In this document: piece after piece, positions 41,360 through 48,070 of the stretch
Position numbering within the stretch: position 1 is the stretch's first letter
Layout: the number at the start of each line of letters is the position of its first letter
NCBI GenBank assembly: GCA_023459215.1
Contig: JAEWVF010000096.1
Location: forward strand, 1-49,757
Length of the DNA stretch: 49,757 nt
Source: Chloroflexota bacterium
GTDB taxonomy: Bacteria > Chloroflexota > Anaerolineae > Anaerolineales > Villigracilaceae
Direction: 5' to 3'
Notes under the pieces: generated by a model
What the model saw: only the letters and a program-made list of their open reading frames with translations
Database searches by the model: none
What the model was told of the DNA's origin: nothing
Made by a program: the position numbers and the translations under genes

Positions 41360-41407
41360 GTGTCAAGACACGATGGTTTTATGTGGCTTTGCCACCTTTA
41401 TTTTTTT
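41360..41407 (+). promoter_or_regulatory. Palindrome and weak hairpin before the TPR gene
   Basis: Arms GTGTC and GACAC flank AA at 41360-41371, an operator-like dyad close to a TATAAG box at 41354-41359. A 5-bp hairpin GTGGC/GCCAC (41383-41395) is followed by a T-rich tract to 41407, resembling a weak terminator or attenuator 24 nt before the TPR start. Confidence 0.35.
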
Positions 41408-41430
41408 CAAGTTGTTCTTGTGAGGTATTT

Positions 41431-41958
41431 ATGACAGAGATTGACCCCAAGCAGTTATCCACACAGGCCAGCCAGTTTTACCAGGAAGGTGATTTTAAGC
41501 AGGCCGCCGGGTTGTTTGCGGAAGCTGCCCAGGCTTATCAGGCTGCCGGCAATTTGCTGGACTCGGCCGAGATGCGCAACAACCAGAGTGTGGCCCTTTT
41601 ACAGGATGATGATGCCGAAGGCGCTCTTCAGGCCGTACTGGGAACTGAGGCGATTTTTGCCGAGGCCGGCGATGTGCGCCGCCAGGGATTGGCCGCTGGC
41701 AATGAGGCGGCTGCCCTTGAGGAGCTTAAGCGTCTTGACCAGGCTGTTGAACGCTATCAGGCCTCCGCTGACTTGTTGGAGCAGGCTGGCGAGGACCAGA
41801 TGCGTGCCTTGGTTCTGCAATCGGTGGCCTGGATTTTGATCCGCCGAGGTAAGTTTATGGAGGGTTTGTTTGCCATGAACTCTGGTTTGCGCGGTGTGAA
41901 GAACCCAACCCTCAAGCAGAAAATCCTGCGCACCCTCCTGAAACTGCGCACATGGTAA
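41431..41958 (+). CDS. Small TPR-repeat protein
   Basis: A 175-residue helical protein with three or four TPR units (about 8-40, 42-75, 82-115 and 120-150), judged from the A/G-x3-A-x6-A spacing and DxxAA-x-LFxEAAQAYQAAGN. No signal peptide or catalytic motif. It should act as a protein-protein adaptor. A GAGG ribosome site precedes the ATG; an earlier in-frame codon at 41383 lies inside a hairpin and is unlikely. It overlaps the GNAT gene by 7 nt, implying coupled synthesis. Confidence 0.86.
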   Translation: MTEIDPKQLSTQASQFYQEGDFKQAAGLFAEAAQAYQAAGNLLDSAEMRNNQSVALLQDDDAEGALQAVLGTEAIFAEAGDVRRQGLAAGNEAAALEELKRLDQAVERYQASADLLEQAGEDQMRALVLQSVAWILIRRGKFMEGLFAMNSGLRGVKNPTLKQKILRTLLKLRTW

Positions 41959-42812
41959 ATTCAAATGTTTCCCTTCGGCCGGCAGTACTTAACGACCAGG
42001 GACGCATTGCCAATCTAATTTACTTCGAATCCCACGTCCACAGGCATCTTGATTGGCGCTCCCCGCTCGATTGGCTCGGCGCAAATGAATATTGGGTGCT
42101 CGAACAGGGCAATCAATTGGCTGCTGTTTTGGCCTGTCCATCTGACCCGCCTGGGATTGCCTGGATACGACTTTTTGCGCACGCGCGCTCGATTTCTGCC
42201 GAGCAGGCCTGGGACGCCCTCTGGCCGGTTGCTTTTGAACTGGTTTATAAGAGGGCGGGACAGCTTTTAGCGGCCATCAACCTTCAGCAATGGTTCGGCG
42301 CACTTTTGAAAAAAAGCGGTTTTGAGCTTGAGCAGCAGATTGTTGTCTTGGAACACCACCAGGCAGCAGATTCTGCCGTACAACGAACCGCATCTTTTCC
42401 AATTCGCCCCATGACCCAGGCTGATCTTCCGCGTGTGGCTGAGTTGGATGCGGCGGCCTTTAAGCCGCTTTGGCAAAACTCTCAAATCTCTTTGCAGATG
42501 GCCTTTGCCCAGGCTGGGCTTGCCACGGTGATTGAATACCAGGGAAAATTGCTTGCTTACCAGATCAGCACAGTTAGTCCATTTGGAATGCATCTGGCGC
42601 GGCTGGCGGTTTTGCCTGAGTATCAGGGCCAGGGACTTGGAATGGCTCTGGGACAGGACTTGCTCCATTATTCTGGCCGGAATGTTCCGGGCCGGGTAAC
42701 TGTCAACACACAATCGGATAACATCCCGTCTCTTTCGCTTTATAAAAGATTGGGCTTTCTTTTGACCGGTGAACAATATCCTGTTTACGTTTTTTCAGGC
42801 CAGCAGCCCTGA
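41952..42812 (+). CDS. GNAT protein with a long N-terminal domain
   Basis: A 286-residue protein. The C-terminal half (about 145-285) is a canonical GNAT with motif A LAVLPEYQGQGLGMALG and the NTQSDNIPSLSLYKRLGF segment that marks motif B. The N-terminal half (1-140) looks like a second, degenerate GNAT: it keeps a strand order and LFAHARSISAEQAWDALW but has no acetyl-CoA loop. Tandem GNATs often use one half for regulation. It overlaps the TPR gene by 7 nt and is followed 19 nt later by the V4R pair. Its substrate is unknown, perhaps a protein of this cluster. Confidence 0.87.
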   Translation: MVNSNVSLRPAVLNDQGRIANLIYFESHVHRHLDWRSPLDWLGANEYWVLEQGNQLAAVLACPSDPPGIAWIRLFAHARSISAEQAWDALWPVAFELVYKRAGQLLAAINLQQWFGALLKKSGFELEQQIVVLEHHQAADSAVQRTASFPIRPMTQADLPRVAELDAAAFKPLWQNSQISLQMAFAQAGLATVIEYQGKLLAYQISTVSPFGMHLARLAVLPEYQGQGLGMALGQDLLHYSGRNVPGRVTVNTQSDNIPSLSLYKRLGFLLTGEQYPVYVFSGQQP

Positions 42813-42831
42813 GATTTTGAAAGGAGAGATT

Positions 42832-43449
42832 ATGCCTCGACCTGATTCGGTAATTGTCAACGGCCTGGTACGGCAGGCGCTCATATCAGCTGAGGAAGTT
42901 ATGGGTGCGAATGGGATGCACGCAGTCTTGCGGGCATCGGGCCTGGATCGTTATATCGATAACCTGCCCCCGAATAACATGGAACCGGCCATCCAGACCT
43001 CTGACTATGCCCGCCTGAACCAGGCGATTGAGGATTTTTATGGTCGTGGCGGCCGGGGCATGTTGCGCCGCATCGGCAAGGCCTCCTTCCAGTATGGTAT
43101 TCGTGAACAGGCGGCCTTGCTTGGCATCGCCGGAGTCGCCATGAAGCTGTTGCCGGAGAAGCAGCGCATCAAATTTATCCTGAATGCGATGGTCAATGCG
43201 CTAAAGAAGAGCAATTCCGAAGTGGATGCCTGGGTCGATGAGCAGGGCGAAAGATTGGCCTATGTGGATAAAACCTGCGCCATTTGCTGGGGGCGCGAAA
43301 GCCAGACCTCGATTTGCCACCTTTATATCGGTTCGATCACTGAAGCCGTTCAACTGGCTACCGGCGTCGAGCATGAAATCATCGAAACCCATTGCCTGGC
43401 CAAAGGGGATGAGTATTGCCGCTTCGAGGTGGGAGAAGCCAAAGCGTGA
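42832..43449 (+). CDS. V4R-domain protein, complete cysteine set
   Basis: A 205-residue protein. The C-terminal part is a V4R domain, with cysteines C149 and C152 (a CxxC), C162, C188 and C196, ending in THCLAKGDEYCRFEV. V4R (4-vinyl reductase) domains bind small hydrophobic or aromatic ligands and often a metal; they occur in BchJ and XylR-like sensors. The N-terminal 130 residues contain DFYGRGGRGMLRRIGK, shared with the next gene, and are not a known domain. AAGGAG lies before the ATG at 42832. It overlaps its paralogue by 4 nt. Confidence 0.82.
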   Translation: MPRPDSVIVNGLVRQALISAEEVMGANGMHAVLRASGLDRYIDNLPPNNMEPAIQTSDYARLNQAIEDFYGRGGRGMLRRIGKASFQYGIREQAALLGIAGVAMKLLPEKQRIKFILNAMVNALKKSNSEVDAWVDEQGERLAYVDKTCAICWGRESQTSICHLYIGSITEAVQLATGVEHEIIETHCLAKGDEYCRFEVGEAKA

Positions 43450-44039
43450 GCTTGCCAAAAAACTTTTTCGCTCATTTTATCCTGGCACTGAACAACGATC
43501 TGGGCCAGGATACTGTTCAGGTGATTTTGCTCAAGGCCGGATTGGATGCCGGACTTGCCACCCCCAGGTCTGGCTCCCGTTTGGATGCCGATTCCGTGCC
43601 CCAAGCCTATGCCGATGTGCAGGCGGCCATCCAGTCCTATTTTGGACGCGGCGCGCGGGGCATTTTGCTCCGTATTGGGCGCTTGCTTTGGCCCATGCTT
43701 TTGGCAGATGCTTCCTTCCTGACCCGTTTTTACGCTCAAACAATTCGCCTGCTGCCTGTTTCGCTGCGTTTGCGACCGGCCCTGGAATTGCTGGCGGGCT
43801 TCCTGCGAGGAGATGCCGGCCAGGCGACTATCCACAGCCTGGACATGGACTGGATGCTGGCCGATAAGGATTTTGCGCCTTTGGGAAAGAACACACGCGA
43901 TAGTTTGGCCTGTTACATTACTCTGGGGCTGATTCAAGAATGCCTTTTTTGGGCCAGCGGGCGCGAAATGGATGTTACTGAGACATCCTGCCGCGCCAGG
44001 GGTGGGGATGCCTGCGAATTCCTGATCAAACACATCTAG
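43446..44039 (+). CDS. V4R-like paralogue lacking the CxxC pair
   Basis: A 197-residue protein that aligns along its whole length with the preceding one: SYFGRGARGILLRIGR (about 64-79) and ETSCRARGGDACEF (about 179-192) are the shared marks. C156, C182 and C190 are kept, but the CxxC is replaced by F143-x-x-L146, and an extra C166 appears. Metal or ligand binding may therefore differ, and a heterodimer with the first protein is plausible. The GTG at 43446 overlaps the upstream stop (GTGA) and is preferred to an upstream ATG inside that gene. Confidence 0.78.
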   Translation: MSLPKNFFAHFILALNNDLGQDTVQVILLKAGLDAGLATPRSGSRLDADSVPQAYADVQAAIQSYFGRGARGILLRIGRLLWPMLLADASFLTRFYAQTIRLLPVSLRLRPALELLAGFLRGDAGQATIHSLDMDWMLADKDFAPLGKNTRDSLACYITLGLIQECLFWASGREMDVTETSCRARGGDACEFLIKHI

Positions 44040-44102
44040 GTTGGCTTAGAAACAGGTGAGAGTACTATCTGCGAATTTGGCATGTCTCTGGACAAAAACG
44101 GC

Positions 44103-44108
44103 TTGACA
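44103..44108 (+). promoter_or_regulatory. Consensus -35 box for the DsbA-like gene
   Basis: A perfect TTGACA lies 45 nt before the start at 44153. A -10 (ATATGC at 18 nt or TATGCA at 19-20 nt) is weak. A strong GGAGAG ribosome site lies at 44141-44146. Confidence 0.45.
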
Positions 44109-44152
44109 TGGCAGAATTGCGCGAACATATGCATATTCAAGGAGAGAGAAAA

Positions 44153-44866
44153 ATGAGCAAGCGTCAGGAAATGCGTGATAAACGCCAGAAACAACAACGG
44201 ACACAACGTATCGCGATAGGCGCAATTGTTTTGGTAGGCGCTTTATTGGTGGCTTTTGCGTTGATTGCGCCCAACCTAAGCCCGGAAAGTGTTGCAACTG
44301 TAGACCTCAAGCCCCGCCCTCAGGCCGATTTTAATCGCATGGGCGATCCCAATGCGCCAATTACGATTACCGAGTTTTCGGACTATAAGTGCAGCCATTG
44401 CGCCGCTTTCGCGCTTGAAACTGAACCGTTGATTGTTGAGCAGTATGTTGCAACCGGCAAGGTGCATTTTGTTTACCGCTCGATGGGCGGCTGGATCAAC
44501 CCTCAATCCCTGCTGGCGATTGAAGCCTCCTATTGCGCTGGTGACGAGAACAAATTCTGGGAATTCCATGATTTGGTTTTTGCCAACCAGGTCTCCACTT
44601 TTAACAATTCCCTGATGAACGCGTTCGCCAAACAACTCGGCTTGAACGAGGATGATTTTGGCGCTTGCCTTTCGAGTGGCAAATACACAGAATTATCCAA
44701 CCAGGATGCTGCTGACGGCACCGCTTTGGGCGTACAGGGCACGCCGACCTTCATTATCACTTATAAAGTGAATGGCGAGGAGCGCCAGCGTGTTATGCCC
44801 GGTAACTATCCTTTCTCCGAATTCCAGAAGGAAATTGAAACCGCGCTGGACGAGATGGGTCTGTAG
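44153..44866 (+). CDS. Membrane-anchored DsbA-like thiol-disulfide oxidoreductase
   Basis: A 237-residue protein. A basic N-terminus with many K/R/Q is followed by one membrane helix (about 20-42) and an outside thioredoxin-fold domain of DsbA type (Thioredoxin_4). The active site is C80-S-H-C83, and the cis-proline loop is in VQGTPTFII near 200. The helical insert between them is of normal size. It should form or rearrange disulfides in exported proteins. The domain with paired cysteines in the anchored protein at 17674 could be a client. A bidirectional terminator follows. Confidence 0.92.
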   Translation: MSKRQEMRDKRQKQQRTQRIAIGAIVLVGALLVAFALIAPNLSPESVATVDLKPRPQADFNRMGDPNAPITITEFSDYKCSHCAAFALETEPLIVEQYVATGKVHFVYRSMGGWINPQSLLAIEASYCAGDENKFWEFHDLVFANQVSTFNNSLMNAFAKQLGLNEDDFGACLSSGKYTELSNQDAADGTALGVQGTPTFIITYKVNGEERQRVMPGNYPFSEFQKEIETALDEMGL

Positions 44867-44885
44867 AAGCTGACTGATTTGCTGC

Positions 44886-44926
44886 AACGAAAAACCGCCA
44901 GATTTTGTGTCTGGCGGTTTTTCGTT
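44886..44926. terminator. Bidirectional intrinsic terminator
   Basis: A perfect 17-bp stem (44886-44902 with 44910-44926) with a 7-nt loop and terminal A5/T5 tracts lies between the convergent DsbA-like and DUF554 genes, ending both transcripts. Confidence 0.93.
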
Positions 44927-44938
44927 GTTTGTGAACAT

Positions 44939-45646
44939 TTATTTGCTGAACACTGAAATTGCCCAAACAATTACTGGGGCAATCAGGATTGCCGGCAGGA
45001 AATTCCCGACCCGGATTTTTTTGATTTCGAGCAGGCTGCTGATGCCCAGCCCGAACAGGATAACGCCGCCCGTGGCGGTCATTTCTGTCATCATGGCTTC
45101 GTTGATTACGCTGCTCAGGGTTCCAGAGAGCAGGCTGATGCCTCCCTGGTAAACAAAGATGGGCAGGATTGAGAACATTACTCCGATTCCCAGGGTGGAG
45201 GCGAAAGCAATGGAGATGAATCCGTCCAAAACGGATTTGACCGCCAGGAGTTGGAAATCCCCGTTTAGCCCATCCTGGATCGAACCCATGATCGCAATTG
45301 GGCCGGTACAGTAAAGCAATGATGCCGCCAGGAATCCGCGCACAAAACGGCTGGAGGTGCCGCCCTCGCTCGATCCGGTGAAACGCTTCTCCAGCCAGGC
45401 GCCCAGGTTGGCGATGCCCTCTTCTATGCGCCACCATTCGCCGAGAACCGCGCCAACGATGAGCGCGCCCAATACAATCAGGGATTCCTGGGTTTGCAGG
45501 AACATCTGCAAACCGATGGCTGAAGTGAACAACCCCATGCCATTAACAACAGTGGATTTTAGATTGTCCGACAGGCGGGCGCCAAAAATGATTCCGATCA
45601 AACTCCCGATGATGATGGCGGCGACGTTGATAAGAGTTCCGGTCAT
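44939..45646 (-). CDS. DUF554-family membrane protein (YqgA/YdfK type)
   Basis: A 235-residue membrane protein with about seven hydrophobic helices, matching DUF554. The opening MTGTLINVAAIIIGSLIGI, the GMGLFTSAIGLQMFL segment and CTGPIAIMGSIQDGL (about 118-132) are the family motifs. The function is not established; a transport or stress role is usually guessed. Its start overlaps the stop of the cobalamin adenosyltransferase gene by 4 nt (ATGA), so they form an operon. Confidence 0.9.
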   Translation of the reverse strand: MTGTLINVAAIIIGSLIGIIFGARLSDNLKSTVVNGMGLFTSAIGLQMFLQTQESLIVLGALIVGAVLGEWWRIEEGIANLGAWLEKRFTGSSEGGTSSRFVRGFLAASLLYCTGPIAIMGSIQDGLNGDFQLLAVKSVLDGFISIAFASTLGIGVMFSILPIFVYQGGISLLSGTLSSVINEAMMTEMTATGGVILFGLGISSLLEIKKIRVGNFLPAILIAPVIVWAISVFSK

Positions 45647-46197
45647 GTTGCTTTTGCCTTTGCGAGGTTGCTCTTTTGCCCGGCATGTTGGTTTTCGACC
45701 AACTCGAGCATAAAAATGAGTGATGACAGGCGGTTTAGGTAAGCCAGTAGATGTTGGTTTTCCAGCTTTCCGATGTGGAAAAGTGCTACCGTTCGGCGTT
45801 CTGCCCTGCGGACGATGGTTCGCGCCAGGGCCAGGGCGGCGCTGGCCGGCACATCGCCGGGCAGGATGAATTCGCGCGGCATCTCGGTGGATTTTTCCAG
45901 ATTGTCGGTCTGCTCCTCCAGCCAGCGAATGCGGCTCTCGTCGATGGCGCGGAATTTGGCGGCGTTTTCAGGGGTTGCGCCAACCTCGGCCATTAATTTG
46001 TAAAGGTCACGCTGAACTTCAAGCAGCAGCGGGGCGGTTTGGGGCGCTTGGGCACTGGCGCGCGCCAGCCCAATCGCAGCGGTGGCTTCGTCGATTGCGC
46101 CGAGCGTCTCGATTTGTTCGTCAAATTTGGGCACACGGCCTTCGCCCAGCAGGCCGGTGTTGCCTTCATCTCCGGTTCGGGTATAGAAAGGGGACAT
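45643..46197 (-). CDS. PduO-type cob(I)alamin adenosyltransferase
   Basis: A 184-residue trimeric enzyme that transfers the adenosyl group of ATP to cob(I)alamin to give coenzyme B12. The N-terminal ATP-binding loop is FYTRTGDEGNTGLLG (about 4-18). The five-helix bundle holds the family segments LGAIDEATAAIGLARA and REFILPGDVPASAALALARTIVRRAER. The final part is normal. It may equally be labelled MMAB-like. A TATAAT box lies 7 nt before the ATG (leaderless candidate), overlapping the mnmA -10 on the other strand. It is translated with the DUF554 protein. Confidence 0.93.
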   Translation of the reverse strand: MSPFYTRTGDEGNTGLLGEGRVPKFDEQIETLGAIDEATAAIGLARASAQAPQTAPLLLEVQRDLYKLMAEVGATPENAAKFRAIDESRIRWLEEQTDNLEKSTEMPREFILPGDVPASAALALARTIVRRAERRTVALFHIGKLENQHLLAYLNRLSSLIFMLELVENQHAGQKSNLAKAKAT

Positions 46198-46204
46198 GCG
46201 CGCT

Positions 46205-46212
46205 ATTATAAT
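46205..46212. promoter_or_regulatory. Overlapping divergent -10 boxes
   Basis: The 8-bp ATTATAAT gives TATAAT on the minus strand (46205-46210, 7 nt before the adenosyltransferase ATG) and TATAAT on the plus strand (46207-46212, 34 nt before the mnmA ATG). Polymerase could serve only one direction at a time. -35 boxes are weak on both sides; a second plus-strand TAAAAT is at 46223-46228. Confidence 0.45.
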
Positions 46213-46246
46213 GGGGGTTTGGTAAAATTTATTGGATTGGTGTGAA

Positions 46247-47320
46247 ATGACCCATGTTGTCGTTGCAATGTCTGGCGGAGTGGATTCCTCGGTTGCCGCG
46301 GTCCTGCTGAAAGAACAGGGCTACCAGGTAACCGGGATGATGCTGCGTTTGTGGTCGGAGCCGGGCAAGGAAGACTCAAACCGCTGCTGTACGCCTGATT
46401 CGATGGCCCAGGCGCGGCGGGTTGCCGCCCGCCTGGATATCCCGTTTTATGTGCTGGATGCCAAGGAGATTTTCAGGAACACGGTTGTCCAGGCGTTTTT
46501 GGACGGGTATGCCCAGGCGCAGACTCCTAACCCGTGCCTGGTTTGCAACCGCCACATCCGCTGGGAGTTTTTGCTGAATCATGCCCTGGCTTTGGGCGCG
46601 GAGTATATGGCGACCGGCCATTATGTCCGGCTGCGCACCGCCGCTGATGGTACGAAGCAGATTTTGCGCGCGCTCGACCCGGCCAAGGATCAGAGTTACG
46701 TGCTTTCGGTGTTGAGCCAGGTCCAGCTTCAGAAAGCCCTCTTCCCGGTGGGGGATTACCCCAAGGCGGAGATTCGCCGAATTGCCGAAGCGCATGGCCT
46801 GGCGGTGGCGAAGCGCCCCGACAGCCAGGATTTGTGTTTCCTGGCCGGTGAGGACTACCGGGCTTTCCTGCAACGCAACGCCCCGCAGATTTTGAATCCC
46901 GGCGAGATTGTTAACCGCCAGGGCCAGGTTCTGGGCAGGCATGATGGCCTGGCCAATTACACCATCGGTCAGCGCAAGGGATTGGGATTGGCCTCGCCGG
47001 TGCCGCTGTATGTGCTCGGCAAAAATTCGCCAGATAATCGCCTGATTGTCGGAACCCGGGATGAACTGGGTGGACGCGAATTGCTGGCGGTTGGGGTGAA
47101 CTGGCAGGGCGGTCAAGCCCCCTCCGGGCCGTTCAGGGCCGAGATCAAGACTCGCTATACGGCCCGGCCAGCGTCCGGGCTTGTTACCCTTGCCGATAAC
47201 GGCAGCCAGGCTGTGGTGCTGTTTGACGATCCGCAGCGCGATATTACCCCAGGCCAGGCGGCGGTTTTCTATGACGGCGACCAGGTTCTGGGCGGCGGAA
47301 TCATCCTTCAATCCAAATAA
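46247..47320 (+). CDS. mnmA: tRNA-specific 2-thiouridylase
   Basis: A 357-residue enzyme that thiolates U34 of tRNA Lys/Glu/Gln. The PP-loop SGGVDSS (about 9-15) binds ATP, and the cysteines C97 and C100 lie in NPCLVCNRHI. C100 is the catalytic nucleophile position and C197 in DSQDLCFLA the second active-site cysteine. The C-terminal part has the beta-barrel with YTIGQRKGLG. The ATG at 46247 gives the canonical start; a TTG five codons upstream is less likely. A small membrane protein follows 12 nt later. Confidence 0.96.
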   Translation: MTHVVVAMSGGVDSSVAAVLLKEQGYQVTGMMLRLWSEPGKEDSNRCCTPDSMAQARRVAARLDIPFYVLDAKEIFRNTVVQAFLDGYAQAQTPNPCLVCNRHIRWEFLLNHALALGAEYMATGHYVRLRTAADGTKQILRALDPAKDQSYVLSVLSQVQLQKALFPVGDYPKAEIRRIAEAHGLAVAKRPDSQDLCFLAGEDYRAFLQRNAPQILNPGEIVNRQGQVLGRHDGLANYTIGQRKGLGLASPVPLYVLGKNSPDNRLIVGTRDELGGRELLAVGVNWQGGQAPSGPFRAEIKTRYTARPASGLVTLADNGSQAVVLFDDPQRDITPGQAAVFYDGDQVLGGGIILQSK

Positions 47321-47332
47321 AAAAGGAAAGAT

Positions 47333-47599
47333 ATGCCTCTTTCAACGATTTTGTTCGGGATATTGCTTTCCAGCGCTTACGGCGCGGGGTTTCACCTGTT
47401 TCGGGGCGGCAGCTTGCGCCGTTTTGTGTTCTTCCTGGTGTTGGCCTGGGCCGGATTTTGGGCGGGAGATACGCTTGGCTGGTTGCTCGGCTGGAATTTT
47501 GGCGCGGTCGGCCTGCTGAACGTGGGCATGGGCACGCTCGGCGCGGCCCTTTTTTTGCTGGTTGGGGATTTTGTCAGCCGCATTCGTGTACGCCAATAG
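47333..47599 (+). CDS. Small three-helix membrane protein
   Basis: An 88-residue protein with three hydrophobic helices (about 4-22, 28-48 and 56-78) and a basic C-terminus RIRVRQ. Glycine- and phenylalanine-rich helix faces suggest packing. No known family is recognised. AAAGGAAAG lies before the ATG, 12 nt after mnmA, so it is the second gene of that operon. It ends at a bidirectional terminator. Confidence 0.75.
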   Translation: MPLSTILFGILLSSAYGAGFHLFRGGSLRRFVFFLVLAWAGFWAGDTLGWLLGWNFGAVGLLNVGMGTLGAALFLLVGDFVSRIRVRQ

Positions 47600-47628
47600 A
47601 AAACCCCCGCCAACGTGGCGGGGGTTTT
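47600..47628. terminator. Bidirectional intrinsic terminator
   Basis: A perfect 12-bp stem (47600-47611 with 47617-47628) of A4C5GCC/GGCG5T4 composition with a 5-nt loop, between the convergent membrane-protein and csp genes. Confidence 0.93.
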
Positions 47629-47645
47629 GGCTTTTGTCTCTGGTC

Positions 47646-47855
47646 TTACGCGGCGCGGACGTCTGCCGCCTGCAAACCTTTGGGACCCTGCTCGATGGTG
47701 AATTCCACCTTCTGGCCTTCGGTCAGGGACTTATAGCCCGACATCTGAATGGCTGAGAAGTGGACGAAAACATCTGGGCCGCCATCACGCTGGATGAAAC
47801 CAAAGCCCTTGCTGGAATTGAACCACTTCACTGTGCCGATGACGCGTTCGCTCAT
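47646..47855 (-). CDS. csp: Cold-shock domain protein
   Basis: A 69-residue single CSD protein of CspA type. RNP1 is KGFGFI and RNP2 VFVHF, within the opening GTVKWFNSSKGFGFI; length is canonical. It binds single-stranded RNA and DNA and melts secondary structure, and related proteins antiterminate transcription. The start at 47855 is set by AAAGG/GGAG sites and the conserved MSERVIGTVKWF; a longer reading to 47954 would run through a terminator hairpin. Its leader is about 130 nt, begins at a strong promoter and contains a terminator/antiterminator pair. Confidence 0.96.
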   Translation of the reverse strand: MSERVIGTVKWFNSSKGFGFIQRDGGPDVFVHFSAIQMSGYKSLTEGQKVEFTIEQGPKGLQAADVRAA

Positions 47856-47908
47856 TGTTGCCTTTACTCCTTGAACTAAAAAACGGATGAGATGTGCGGC
47901 TGGTGTTG

Positions 47909-47948
47909 CAGGCTTGAAAAAACAGCCTGGACGGGTCGCGTCCAGGCT
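47909..47948 (-). promoter_or_regulatory. Attenuator-like terminator/antiterminator in the csp leader
   Basis: On the minus strand a perfect 9-bp hairpin (AGCCTGGAC, loop of 7, GTCCAGGCT; 47948-47924) is followed by G and six T, the form of an intrinsic terminator, inside the leader about 36 nt after the predicted start. Just past the T-run, AGCCTG (47914-47909) can pair with the right arm of that stem over 6 bp, which would place the T-run in a loop and destroy the terminator. The two folds are mutually exclusive. The shared arm is 47932-47924. Confidence 0.7.
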
Positions 47949-47990
47949 ATCCATTCAGTACAGCAAGAAACACGTGCCACTTACGCTTAT

Positions 47991-48018
47991 ATTTTATCAA
48001 AAGCAAAGTGCATGTCAA
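47991..48018 (-). promoter_or_regulatory. Sigma-70-type promoter of csp
   Basis: On the minus strand TTGACA (48013-48018), a 16-nt spacer and TAAAAT (47991-47996). The start is predicted near 47984. The perfect -35 fits a highly expressed gene. Confidence 0.75.
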
Positions 48019-48070
48019 GTGCCTGTGGTAAGATAGGGCACAGATTTTCAACCCAGGAAAGGTGATGCCC

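Noticed and set aside
41455..41463. Perfect TTATCCACA DnaA box in the TPR gene
   Set aside because: It is a single copy inside coding sequence with no AT-rich unwinding region and no dnaA or dnaN nearby; a chance match is likely.
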